This document shows, piece after piece, positions 15,208 to 22,544 of a DNA stretch of 38,832 nucleotides. Where the stretch lies: positions 1 through 38,832 of the forward strand of contig VGWJ01000028.1 of assembly GCA_016873635.1 (NCBI GenBank), given 5' to 3'. Made by a program: the position numbers and the translations under genes. Position 1 is the first letter of the stretch; each line of letters opens with the position of its first letter. The notes under the pieces are model-generated. The model saw only the letters and a list, made by a program, of their open reading frames with translations. It did no database searches and was not told the origin of the DNA. Origin of the DNA: Lentisphaerota bacterium (GTDB lineage: Bacteria; Verrucomicrobiota; Kiritimatiellia; UBA8416; VGWJ01).

Positions 15208-15230
15208 GCGCCGCCGCCGACAGGCGGCGC
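15208..15230 (+). terminator. Terminator-like hairpin after paralogue 1
   Basis: GCGCCGCC and GGCGGCGC pair perfectly around a 7-base loop, starting 7 bp after the stop codon. There is no immediate T-tract; a run of seven T's occurs about 45 bp later. It may stabilise the 3' end or act as a factor-dependent terminator. Confidence 0.4.
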
Positions 15231-15292
15231 GGATGCCGCGCCCTTACGACACGCTTGTTTCGCCTGACTTCTGTTTTTTTCTTCCATCAGGG

Positions 15293-15321
15293 TTGCCGGC
15301 GCGTCCGCGGGCTGCTATCTT
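15293..15321 (+). promoter_or_regulatory. Promoter of paralogue 2
   Basis: TTGCCG (15293-15298) and TATCTT (15316-15321) are separated by 17 bp. The gene start at 15417 follows about 90 bp later with a strong AAGGAGG. Each paralogue therefore appears to have its own transcription unit. Confidence 0.55.
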
Positions 15322-15416
15322 ATGCGGGCAAGTGCTCCGCCCTGCGCGTGGAAGGCCACGGAGGGCAGGTGATGCGCTAACGGAAAAGGCAGACGGGAAC
15401 GAGCAAAGGAGGCGGC

Positions 15417-16376
15417 ATGCGGAAGAGTGTCATGGCGGCGGCGGCGGTTCTATTGGCGATGGGTTGCGAGCAGGAAAGGCCGGCGGAAGCGCTTGCGGGC
15501 GGATACCTTGTCGGCACGTGGAAGCTCGTGAACAGCCAGAGCAAGGCGGCGGACGGCGGCGAGGCGCGTTCCGCCGGACATGGCTTCTTCGACCGCATTG
15601 CCTTTCATGAGGACTACTCCTGTTATGGAGAGCGCAGCGGGGCGGGCGGAAGACGCACTTTTGAGGGTTCCTGGAAGGCGTCCGGCGCGGATCTTGTCGT
15701 CGACTGCGGCGGGCGCGTGGTTTCGGGCAATTATGGCGCCGACAGCCAACGGCTGGTCTTCGCGGCCGGCTACAAGGAAGCGGGCGCCAGGATAAACGCG
15801 ACTTACGTGATGCAGCGGGTTGAAGAAATGGATCCTCCCCCGCGGGCCGGCGAAGACGACGATGCGGACGATGACGATGGCGATGACGTTGACGATGGCG
15901 ATGACGATGACGGCACGGGCGCCGGTCAGGGCGCCGGCGATGCTTCCGCCGACGCCTCGGGGGACGAGGGAGGCGCCGGGTACGACGGCGAGAATGGCGC
16001 GGCCGGCGACCAGGACTTGGCCAACGACGCCGCCGCCGTCGCGCTGGACGGGATGCCTGACGAGCCCGCGGCCTCGGGAAGCGACATCTTTCTCTGGAAG
16101 CCGGTTTCGGAGAGCAACGGCAATGCCGTCAACCTCTTCCCGGCCAAGTACCGCCTGGACCGCATCGACAGCGTGTACATCGACGGCGGCAGCCGCGACG
16201 GCGAAACGCCGCGCAGCATCTACTGGCCGGACGGTCACAACGGAAACCGCGTGCACGTGCGCTGGGCCGCGCCGGGGAGCGCCTACGGCGACGACTTCCG
16301 GGTGGTGCTGGTCCTGGTCACGGGCAGGCAGGTGTCGTGGCTTGTGCGCGACGGCGGCAACCGCCAGGAGATGTAG
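15417..16376 (+). CDS. Two-domain lipoprotein with Asp-rich linker (paralogue 2)
   Basis: The 319-residue paralogue of the preceding gene has a signal ending in LLAMGC (Cys 17). The N-terminal lipocalin-like domain (about 28-140) has YLVGTWKLVNSQ and FEGSWKASGADLVVDCGG. A long linker (about 145-220) opens with a dense Asp run alternating with Gly and continues Ala/Gly/Asp-rich. The C-terminal domain begins FLWKPVSE at about 223 and repeats LFPAKYRL and RSIYWPDGHNGNRVHVRW. The N-terminal domain has diverged more than the C-terminal module, which suggests that the C-terminal module is the conserved functional unit. Asp-rich linkers of this type often bind calcium. AAGGAGG precedes the ATG. Confidence 0.75.
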   Translation: MRKSVMAAAAVLLAMGCEQERPAEALAGGYLVGTWKLVNSQSKAADGGEARSAGHGFFDRIAFHEDYSCYGERSGAGGRRTFEGSWKASGADLVVDCGGRVVSGNYGADSQRLVFAAGYKEAGARINATYVMQRVEEMDPPPRAGEDDDADDDDGDDVDDGDDDDGTGAGQGAGDASADASGDEGGAGYDGENGAAGDQDLANDAAAVALDGMPDEPAASGSDIFLWKPVSESNGNAVNLFPAKYRLDRIDSVYIDGGSRDGETPRSIYWPDGHNGNRVHVRWAAPGSAYGDDFRVVLVLVTGRQVSWLVRDGGNRQEM

Positions 16377-16398
16377 ACCAGCGTGACCGCGTTGCCGG

Positions 16399-16429
16399 TC
16401 TCCGGGCGGTGGTGATCATCGCCCGGAGA
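16399..16429 (+). terminator. Terminator-like hairpin after paralogue 2
   Basis: TCTCCGGGCG (16399-16408) and CGCCCGGAGA (16420-16429) form a perfect 10-bp stem with an 11-base loop, 23 bp after the stop. No T-tract follows. The next element is the tRNA-Glu promoter. Confidence 0.5.
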
Positions 16430-16447
16430 ACGCCGGGAAATGGCGGG

Positions 16448-16476
16448 TTGACGCCGGCGCGGCGCTCAAGTATAGT
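16448..16476 (+). promoter_or_regulatory. Promoter of tRNA-Glu
   Basis: TTGACG (16448-16453) and TATAGT (16471-16476) are exactly 17 bp apart and lie 34 bp upstream of the tRNA. Both boxes match sigma-70 consensus at five of six positions. Confidence 0.75.
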
Positions 16477-16510
16477 CTGGCCCCTGACTTTGGACCGGAC
16501 CTTTTGCCGC

Positions 16511-16585
16511 GCCCCCATCGTCTAGCGGATAGGACGCCAGGTTCTCATCCTGGTAACAGGGGTTCGATTCCCCTTGGGGGTGCCA
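16511..16585 (+). tRNA. tRNA-Glu (anticodon CTC)
   Basis: The acceptor strands GCCCCCA and TGGGGGT pair with one G-T wobble. The D-arm contains CGTCTAGCGG, the anticodon stem CCAGG/CCTGG encloses a loop with CTC, and the T-arm is AGGGGTTCGATTCCCCT. The discriminator is G, and CCA (16583-16585) is encoded. It reads GAG codons, which are frequent in this GC-rich genome. Confidence 0.97.
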
Positions 16586-16600
16586 TCCGGCCAAGGAAGG

Positions 16601-17098
16601 TCAGCGCTTGCGGCGCTTGGTCTTCTTCTTGCCGGCGCGCGCAACCTCCGCCTGCTTGATGCCGTCGAGGCGTTCCCGGGCCTCGTGCGCCTTCATCTTC
16701 CGGGCTTCCAGCACGGCGGCCTTGGACACGGTGCGGAGGCGGATGCGGCCGTCCTTGGTTTCCCAGGTCCAGACGGTCAGCGGGGTGACCTTGACGAGAC
16801 GCGCGAAATCGACCTGCGTCAACTTAAGCCGCTTGCGCAGCGCCCGGATCATCCGGCTCGTGACGCGCGCCTTGTCCATCTCCTCCCGGCTGGGCGCGAG
16901 CGTCTCGCTCCGGCGATCGCGTACGAGGGAGGCAAGCTGGCGGCTGCTTTTCTCGAGGGCCGCCAGGCGCCGCTTGAGGTCGGCGGTATTCCGCTTGAGC
17001 GCGGCGTTGTCCTTGCGGAGCTTGGCGGTGGCCGCGCGGGCTTCCTTGCGCGCGAGCCGCAGGGTTTCGGCCTTGAGTACCTGTGCGACGTTGGGCAT
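16601..17098 (-). CDS. Coiled-coil / helix-turn-helix DNA-binding protein with basic tail
   Basis: The 165-residue protein has three parts. Residues about 5-60 are a charged alpha-helical coiled coil (ARAATAKLRKDNAALKRNTA onward). Residues about 78-135 form an XRE-like helix-turn-helix (RALRKRLKLTQVDFARLVKV, then PLTVWTWETKDGRI). The last 25 residues are Lys/Arg-rich (KKKTKRRKR). The coiled coil implies oligomerisation, and the basic tail suggests non-specific nucleic-acid contact, so a regulator or nucleoid-type protein is plausible. AAAGGAG lies 8 bp before the ATG. It starts 19 bp downstream of tRNA-Glu in opposite orientation and is divergent from the dehydrogenase gene. Targets are unknown. 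Confidence 0.75.
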   Translation of the reverse strand: MPNVAQVLKAETLRLARKEARAATAKLRKDNAALKRNTADLKRRLAALEKSSRQLASLVRDRRSETLAPSREEMDKARVTSRMIRALRKRLKLTQVDFARLVKVTPLTVWTWETKDGRIRLRTVSKAAVLEARKMKAHEARERLDGIKQAEVARAGKKKTKRRKR

Positions 17099-17253
17099 TG
17101 AAGAACACTCCTTTCCTGCAGGGCAAGTAACCTTTTCGCTTGCCGAACGAGTGCAGTTTGCACAAAACGCGGTCGCTGTCCAGAAGTTAAGTTGCGGAAT
17201 CTTGCGCTTGATCGCCCGCGCGATCTTTGTCTAAGTGTTGGCATCCGGGAAAG

Positions 17254-18255
17254 ATGAAAGCCGCGTTCAGGAAGGCGCACGCAGTTGAGCTGCGGGAGAT
17301 TCCGGTTCCCGATCCGGGGCCGTGCGAGATCAGGCTGCGCGTGAGGGCCTGCGGGGTATGCGGGTCGGACTTGCTGGTCAAACCGGAGCGGGCCGCGGAG
17401 GCCCACGCGTTCGGGCACGAGGTGGCCGGGAGAATCACCGCGCTGGGCCCGTGCGTCGCGGGGCTGCGGGAAGGACAGGAAGTCGCCCTGGATTCCTCGA
17501 CGCCGTGCGGGCGGTGCGACAACTGCCGCAACGGACGCGCGGACCTGTGCACGGATCCGCACAGCCTGTGGGCGCGCCAGTCGTTCGGTTTCGCGGAGGA
17601 GATGATCGCCCCGGCGGCTTCCGCCATTCCGTACGCGGGTCTTGCCCCGCACGTGGCGTGCCTGCAGGAGCCGCTGGGCGTGGCCATTGACATGGTGCGC
17701 GCGGCCGAGGTCGTTCCGGGCGTCAACGTGCTGGTGATGGGCGCCGGACCGATCGGCCTGATGGCGACGGCCCTGGCGCGCCGGGCGGGCGCCGGGCGCA
17801 TCGCGGTCAGCCAGGGAAAGGACCGCGTCGCGCGCCGGGCGCTGGCCCTGCGTTTCGGCGCGGACACGCTGCTGGACCCGGACGGCGGCCCGCTGGAGCA
17901 GGCCGCGATCGGCTTTCCGGTCGACCGCGTCCTTGTCACGGCGCCGCCGCGGGCGCTCGCGGACGCGGTGCGCGTGGCGGCGCGCGGCGCGATCATCGCG
18001 CTGATCGGGATCAGCTACGGCGACGACCGGCGCGTCGCGATCGACGTGAACGATCTGCACTTCAAGAAGCTGCAGGTCCGGGGCGCGTTCCTTTCGCCGG
18101 CCTTCCACGGGCCGCTGGCCCTGGCGCTGCTGCGCGGCGGCGAGGTGGACGGGCAGGCGCTGGTCTCGCACCGGTTCCGCCTGGACGAAGTGAAGAAGGC
18201 GCTTGATACGGCGCGCGAGGATCCGGGCGCGGTCAAGATCGTGGTGGAGCCGTAA
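17254..18255 (+). CDS. Zinc-dependent alcohol dehydrogenase (MDR superfamily)
   Basis: The 333-residue medium-chain dehydrogenase has catalytic zinc ligands in CGVCGSD (about residues 34-40) and FGHEVAG (about 56-62). The structural-zinc cysteines are in CGRCDNC with a final C about 8 residues on (about 86-100). The cofactor domain shows LVMGAGPIGLMA (about 158-169). It resembles sorbitol, threonine or other polyol dehydrogenases acting on sugar-derived alcohols with NAD(P). The ATG at 17254 is preferred over an in-frame TTG at 17227 because family homology begins there. Its end overlaps the convergent SMP-30 gene by 23 bp, which suggests a related sugar-oxidation role. Confidence 0.88.
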   Translation: MKAAFRKAHAVELREIPVPDPGPCEIRLRVRACGVCGSDLLVKPERAAEAHAFGHEVAGRITALGPCVAGLREGQEVALDSSTPCGRCDNCRNGRADLCTDPHSLWARQSFGFAEEMIAPAASAIPYAGLAPHVACLQEPLGVAIDMVRAAEVVPGVNVLVMGAGPIGLMATALARRAGAGRIAVSQGKDRVARRALALRFGADTLLDPDGGPLEQAAIGFPVDRVLVTAPPRALADAVRVAARGAIIALIGISYGDDRRVAIDVNDLHFKKLQVRGAFLSPAFHGPLALALLRGGEVDGQALVSHRFRLDEVKKALDTAREDPGAVKIVVEP

Positions 18256-19105
18256 TCCGCGAAAAGAACTCCGCCACGCCCCCGGAGCCGGGCTTCAGGC
18301 GGAACAATGCGCCGGCGTGCGGGCCGTGGCGCGGCCGCTCGTCTCCGCCGGCCGTCGTGATGTAGAGGTCGCGGTAGTCGTCGCCGCCGAAAGTGACGCA
18401 CGACACGTTGCGGACGGGAATCCGGAACACGTCGATCTCCCTGCCGTCGGGCGCGTGGCGCACGACGCGCCAGCCGTCCCAGCGCGCCGACCATACGCAG
18501 CCGTCGGCGTCGACGGTCAGGCCGTCGGGGCGGCCCGCCCCGTCATCCTCCACGCGCGCGAACACCCGCCGTCCGGAGAGGCCGCCGTCCGCGCGGTCAT
18601 AGTCGTAAAGGTATATCTCCCGCCTGCGCGTATCGGTGTGATAGAAGCCGCGGCGATCGGGCGTGAAGCCCATGCCGTTGGATGTGCCGATGCCTTCCGC
18701 CGCGACGCTGATCGCGCGGTCGGCGCGCAGCCGGTAGAGCCGGCCGGCGCGCGCGGGCGTGGACATGGTGCCGCAGAAGACGCGGCCCTCGGGATCGGCG
18801 ATCACGTCGTTGAAGCGGCTGTCCTGCTCGCCCCCGACCTCGGGCAGAACGACGCGCGTTTCGCCGTCGCGCCAGAGCTGCACCGTGCCCTGCGCCATGA
18901 ACAGCAGCAGCGCGCCGTCGGCCTGGATCGTGAATCCTCCCACGGGCTTCTGCGTTTCGAAGACGTCGTGGGCGCCGCCGGCGGGGTCATACCGGTGGAG
19001 GCGGCACGCGGGGATATCCACCCAGTACAGCCGCCTTTCGAGGGGGTGCCACAGGGGGCACTCGCCGGTGACGCAGCGGCAGTCCACGACAAGTTCGGGT
19101 GTCAC
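18233..19105 (-). CDS. SMP-30/gluconolactonase-like beta-propeller lactonase
   Basis: The 290-residue protein matches the SMP-30/gluconolactonase/LRE family, six-bladed propellers that hydrolyse sugar lactones with a divalent metal. Characteristic segments are GECPLWHPLERRLYWVDI near the N-terminus, RFNDVIADPEGRVFCGTM at about 98-115, TSNGMGFTPDRRGFYHTDT at about 145-163, and GRPDGLTVDADGCVWSARW at about 192-210. The Glu, Asn and Asp in these blocks are the expected metal ligands. No signal peptide is seen, so it is probably cytoplasmic. The GTG start at 19105 has GAGGAGGG upstream. A lactonase next to a polyol/sugar dehydrogenase fits an oxidative sugar pathway. Confidence 0.88.
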   Translation of the reverse strand: MTPELVVDCRCVTGECPLWHPLERRLYWVDIPACRLHRYDPAGGAHDVFETQKPVGGFTIQADGALLLFMAQGTVQLWRDGETRVVLPEVGGEQDSRFNDVIADPEGRVFCGTMSTPARAGRLYRLRADRAISVAAEGIGTSNGMGFTPDRRGFYHTDTRRREIYLYDYDRADGGLSGRRVFARVEDDGAGRPDGLTVDADGCVWSARWDGWRVVRHAPDGREIDVFRIPVRNVSCVTFGGDDYRDLYITTAGGDERPRHGPHAGALFRLKPGSGGVAEFFSRITAPPRS

Positions 19106-19132
19106 GCCGTTCAGCCCTCCTCACGCCGCGGC

Positions 19133-19162
19133 AGAATAGCAGGAGCAGGGGGCGCGTGGAAA
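19133..19162 (-). promoter_or_regulatory. Putative promoter of the SMP-30 gene
   Basis: On the minus strand TTTCCA (19162-19157) and TATTCT (19138-19133) are 18 bp apart. The GTG start at 19105 follows about 27 bp downstream, with GAGGAGGG in between. Confidence 0.4.
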
Positions 19163-19189
19163 GCAGTCCGTTCGGGCGCCGGATGGGAC

Positions 19190-19218
19190 TGGGAACGGCG
19201 CCGGCGGCGTGCTATGCT
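19190..19218 (+). promoter_or_regulatory. Putative promoter of the endonuclease/phosphatase gene
   Basis: TATGCT (19213-19218) preceded by TGC forms an extended -10 element, with a weak TGGGAA at 19190-19195 (17-bp spacing). The ATG at 19227 begins 8 bp after the -10 box, the same spacing as at the PP-loop gene, so a leaderless transcript is likely. Confidence 0.45.
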
Positions 19219-19226
19219 GTTGGCGC

Positions 19227-20297
19227 ATGAAACGGCCCGTCGCATGCGCATGCGCCTTGCGTTGCGCCGCCGCCGCCGCGCTTCTGGTCTGTTTCGCGGC
19301 GGCGGCCGCCGGCGCGGAGAACGGCCCGGCGCCGGCCCTGACGGTCGTGCAGTGGAACGTGGAGAATCTGTTCGACGCCGAGGATGATGCGGACAACGAG
19401 GGCGATGACGAGTTCACCGCGGGGGGGTGGCAGTGCTGGACGGAGGGCCGCTACGCCCTCAAACTCGCGCACCTGGCGGAAGTGCTCGACCGGCTGGGCG
19501 GGGACATCGTCTGCCTGGAGGAGATCGAGAACCGGCGCGTGCTGGAAGACCTCGCCGCCGCGCTGCGGGAACGGCACGGCCGCGACTACCCCTGCATCGT
19601 GCACCGCGAGGGCACGGATCAGCGCGGCATTGACGTGGCCGTGCTCAGCCGCCTGCGTCCGCGCGCGACACGGTGGCTCACGCCCGTGCCCGGGCAGCGC
19701 GACGTTCTGGTGGCGGAATTCGCCGCGCACGGCCGGCCGTTCACGCTGATCGTCAATCACTGGAAATCGGGGTGGGGTCCGAAGGCCGAGGCCGCGCGGA
19801 TACGCGCCGCGGAGGCGCGGGCCGTGAGGGCCGAGCTCGATCGCGTCCTGGCGGCCGACCCCTCCGCGGCCGTGTTGCTCGCCGGCGACTTCAACGTGGA
19901 CTTCGACGATGCGCTCGTCGCCGACGTCGTGCGGAGCGTCGGCGACCGCAAGCGGGTGCTCGCCGAGCCGGAGACCGGCTGGCTGTACAACCTGCACGCC
20001 GGGCTGGATGAGAAGGCGCGCGGCACCATCTACTACCGGCGTGACGGCGCGTGGAATTCCTTCGACACCATAAGCGTGAGCCGCGGGATGCTGCCCGAGG
20101 CCGCGGCGGTCGCCGCCGCCGCGTGGGCGCTCAGGGAGGGGAGCTACGAGGTTTTCCGGCCGGAGTCGATCGTTGACGGCGCAGGCCGCCCGCTGCCGTT
20201 CCGGATGCTTGCCGACGCGCAGACCAAACGCCGCACGTACTGCACGGGCTACTCCGACCACCTGCCCGTGCGCGTCGTGATCGAGCCGCGCCGGTGA
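19227..20297 (+). CDS. Secreted endonuclease/exonuclease/phosphatase family protein
   Basis: The 356-residue protein starts with a signal peptide (about 1-30, cleaved near AAAGAEN) followed by a complete EEP (DNase I-like) domain. Visible family motifs are VVQWNVENLFD at about 39-49, CLEEIENRRVLEDL near 98-111 with the metal-binding Glu, IVNHWKSGWG near 175-184, LLAGDFNVDFDD near 215-226, and the closing YSDHLPVRVVI with the catalytic His. Such enzymes cleave nucleic acids or phosphoesters in the periplasm or outside the cell; the substrate is not defined. The ATG at 19227 is preferred over an upstream GTG because of the signal peptide and promoter position. Confidence 0.85.
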   Translation: MKRPVACACALRCAAAAALLVCFAAAAAGAENGPAPALTVVQWNVENLFDAEDDADNEGDDEFTAGGWQCWTEGRYALKLAHLAEVLDRLGGDIVCLEEIENRRVLEDLAAALRERHGRDYPCIVHREGTDQRGIDVAVLSRLRPRATRWLTPVPGQRDVLVAEFAAHGRPFTLIVNHWKSGWGPKAEAARIRAAEARAVRAELDRVLAADPSAAVLLAGDFNVDFDDALVADVVRSVGDRKRVLAEPETGWLYNLHAGLDEKARGTIYYRRDGAWNSFDTISVSRGMLPEAAAVAAAAWALREGSYEVFRPESIVDGAGRPLPFRMLADAQTKRRTYCTGYSDHLPVRVVIEPRR

Positions 20298-20299
20298 CG

Positions 20300-20322
20300 G
20301 CGGCGGGGCGGCGCCCCGCCGC
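20300..20322 (+). terminator. Strong GC hairpin after the endonuclease/phosphatase gene
   Basis: GCGGCGGGGC and GCCCCGCCGC pair perfectly over 10 bp with a 3-base loop, 2 bp after the stop codon. There is no T-tract, so it may be a non-canonical terminator or a 3' stabiliser. Confidence 0.5.
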
Positions 20323-20452
20323 GGGGCCGGCCGCGGGAGACGCGCGGGTTTGGCTCGACGCGGCGGCGGGGACGTGGCAGTCTGGATTGCGACGGGCGCG
20401 GCGGCTGACCGCCGCCCGGGCCCCCAGGCAACGATTGACGGGAGTGAAGCGC

Positions 20453-21124
20453 ATGAAGACTTTGGACCAGCTGTTCGGGCGGTCGCCTTTCGAATTCATG
20501 GTGGATCACGCGCGCAAAGTCCACGAGTGCGTAAACCGGATAAGGCCCATCGCCGACGCCATGACAAGCGGCGACATGGATCGCCTGCACTACCTCCAGG
20601 AAGAGGTCTCCAAGACGGAGTACGAGGCGGACCGCATGAAAGAGGCCATCCGTCAGCAGTTGCCGCGCAGGTTCTTCCTGCCCGTGGCGCGCGAGGACAT
20701 CCTGAACTTCGTCCGCCAGCTCGACAAGATGGGCGACGGGGCCGAGGACTTCGCCGTCATCGCCACGTTCCGGCGCCTGGACATGCCGGCCGACGTTCAG
20801 AAGGATTTCCTGGCGCTCGTCGACAAGACCGTCGAGACCAACGAAGCGCTGCTGAAGCTCGCCGAGCACCTGGCCGTTCTGCAGAAGGAGGACTTCGAGG
20901 GCGTCAACGCGGACAAGGTCCTGGAGAAAGTCGACGAGGTATGCCGGCTGGAGTGGGAAACCGACCGCCTGAGCCAGTTGTGCGCGCGGCGGTACTATGC
21001 GGCCGACGGGCTGGACCCGATTACCGTGATCATTCTGGACAAGCTTTGCCGGGCGCTGACCAACGTCGCGGATCACGCGGAGAACGTCGGCAAGAATATC
21101 CGTCTGATGATAATCCGGCATTGA
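20453..21124 (+). CDS. DUF47 / PhoU-like protein (Pit accessory protein)
   Basis: The 223-residue all-helical protein belongs to the DUF47 (PhoU-like, TIGR00153) family. It begins LDQLFGRSPFEFMVDHARKV and contains YLQEEVSKTEYEADRMKEAI (about 43-62), the PVAREDILNFVRQLDKMGD segment (about 78-96), and a second EWETDRLSQ helix pair. The Glu/Asp-x-x-x-Asp clusters are typical metal sites of PhoU folds. It is followed after 22 bp by a Pit transporter. DUF47-Pit pairs are common, and the DUF47 protein is thought to control or support phosphate transport. GGGAG lies upstream of the ATG at 20453. Confidence 0.9.
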   Translation: MKTLDQLFGRSPFEFMVDHARKVHECVNRIRPIADAMTSGDMDRLHYLQEEVSKTEYEADRMKEAIRQQLPRRFFLPVAREDILNFVRQLDKMGDGAEDFAVIATFRRLDMPADVQKDFLALVDKTVETNEALLKLAEHLAVLQKEDFEGVNADKVLEKVDEVCRLEWETDRLSQLCARRYYAADGLDPITVIILDKLCRALTNVADHAENVGKNIRLMIIRH

Positions 21125-21146
21125 ACCGGACTGCGGAGGCCGCGAC

Positions 21147-22421
21147 ATGCTGGTTGAGGCGCTCACGGTCACGGCCGTTGTGGCCGGTTTCTACATGGCG
21201 TGGAACATCGGCGCGAACGACGTGGCCAACGCCTTCGGCACGTCCGTCGGCTCGGGGGCCATCACCATGCGGCGCGCGCTTCTGCTGGCCGCCGTGTTCG
21301 AGTTCTCGGGCGCTTTCTTCGCCGGTTCGCACGTGACCAAGACGATCCGCGGGGAGATCGTGTCGCCCGAGATGTTCGCCGGGAACACCCAGTTGTTTGC
21401 GGTCGGCATGGTGGCGGCGCTGATCGCCTCCTCGGTGTGGCTGAACGTCGCCACCTTCTTCGGCCAGCCGGTTTCGACGACGCACGCCATCATCGGCGCC
21501 GTCATCGGGTTCGGCGTGTCCGTGGTGAACGTGCACTGCGTGCGCTGGCACAAGCTGGGCCACATCGCGGCGAGCTGGTTCATTTCGCCGCTGGTGGGGG
21601 CGGCCATCAGTTTCGCGGTGTACTACGGCCTGCGGCGCTTTGTCCTGCACAGCCGCGCGCCGGTCAGCCGCGCGCGGCACTTCGTGCCCCTCGGCCTCGC
21701 GGCCATGTCATGCGTCATGCTCTACTCGATCCTGCAGGGGGCCTATCCCCGCTTCTTCCATATCGAGCGCGCGGAGGCGTGCTGGATCGCGGCCCTGACG
21801 GCGCTGGTGGTCGGGAACGTGGCCGGGGTGGTCGTGTGGGCCGTCATGCGGCGGCGTTGCCTGCCGGGCGGGGACCTGTCGCGGCAGGCCGAGCGGGTGG
21901 AGGGTTTCTTTGCCCGCCTGCAGATCCTGGACGCCTGTTACCTTTCCTTCGCGCACGGCGCCAACGACGTGGCCAACGCCGTGGGGCCGGTGGTCGGCGT
22001 GGTGCAGGGGATCCGCGGAACGGTCAGCGGCGCCGCGGCGGTGCCGGCCTGGATCCTGGCTTTCGGCGGAGTCGGGATCGTCGTCGGACTGGCCACCTAC
22101 GGGTACAAGGTCATCGAGGCCGTCGGAACGAAGATCACCGAAGTGACCCCGACGCGCGGGTTCGCCGCCGAGTTCAGCACGGCCACGACCGTGCTGGTCT
22201 GCTCGCTGCTGGGCCTGCCGATCTCGACCACGTTCGTTCTGGTGGGCGCCGTGATGGGGGTGGGCTTCGCGCGCGGCCTGAGCTCCATCGACGGCCGGGT
22301 CGTGCGGCGCATATTCGCGTCCTGGGTGATCACCATTCCCGTGTCCGCGGCGCTCTCGGCCGTCCTGTGCCGCGTCCTGATGGCGCTGTTCGGCGTCGGC
22401 GAGCTCGGCGCCGCGCCGTGA
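21147..22421 (+). CDS. pit: Inorganic phosphate transporter, PiT family
   Basis: The 424-residue inner-membrane protein has the two inverted PHO4 signatures, GANDVANAFGTSVGSGAI at about 23-40 and AHGANDVANAVGPV at about 270-283. Matching PVSTTHAIIGAVIG and LPISTTFVLVGAVMG motifs follow. About ten hydrophobic helices are visible, with a hydrophilic central loop around 230-260. It transports phosphate (or metal-phosphate) driven by the proton gradient. It forms an operon with the upstream DUF47 gene. Confidence 0.94.
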   Translation: MLVEALTVTAVVAGFYMAWNIGANDVANAFGTSVGSGAITMRRALLLAAVFEFSGAFFAGSHVTKTIRGEIVSPEMFAGNTQLFAVGMVAALIASSVWLNVATFFGQPVSTTHAIIGAVIGFGVSVVNVHCVRWHKLGHIAASWFISPLVGAAISFAVYYGLRRFVLHSRAPVSRARHFVPLGLAAMSCVMLYSILQGAYPRFFHIERAEACWIAALTALVVGNVAGVVVWAVMRRRCLPGGDLSRQAERVEGFFARLQILDACYLSFAHGANDVANAVGPVVGVVQGIRGTVSGAAAVPAWILAFGGVGIVVGLATYGYKVIEAVGTKITEVTPTRGFAAEFSTATTVLVCSLLGLPISTTFVLVGAVMGVGFARGLSSIDGRVVRRIFASWVITIPVSAALSAVLCRVLMALFGVGELGAAP

Positions 22422-22440
22422 GGCGGCCGCAACGATATAA

Positions 22441-22469
22441 TTGGACATGGCCGCGAAGAGGACTACATT
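22441..22469 (+). promoter_or_regulatory. Promoter of the GH4-efflux gene block
   Basis: TTGGAC (22441-22446) and TACATT (22464-22469) are separated by 17 bp. An approximately 70-nt leader with AAGGAGGAGAAGG precedes the ATG at 22545. A second -10-like TATAAT (22436-22441) has no good -35 partner. No further clear promoter or terminator is seen until 31817, so it could drive all eight genes. Confidence 0.5.
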
Positions 22470-22544
22470 GGGAGCTTTGTTCGGACGGTTGCCGCGCGGA
22501 GAGACCGCGAGCGGGCGACGACGCATGCAAGGAGGAGAAGGACA

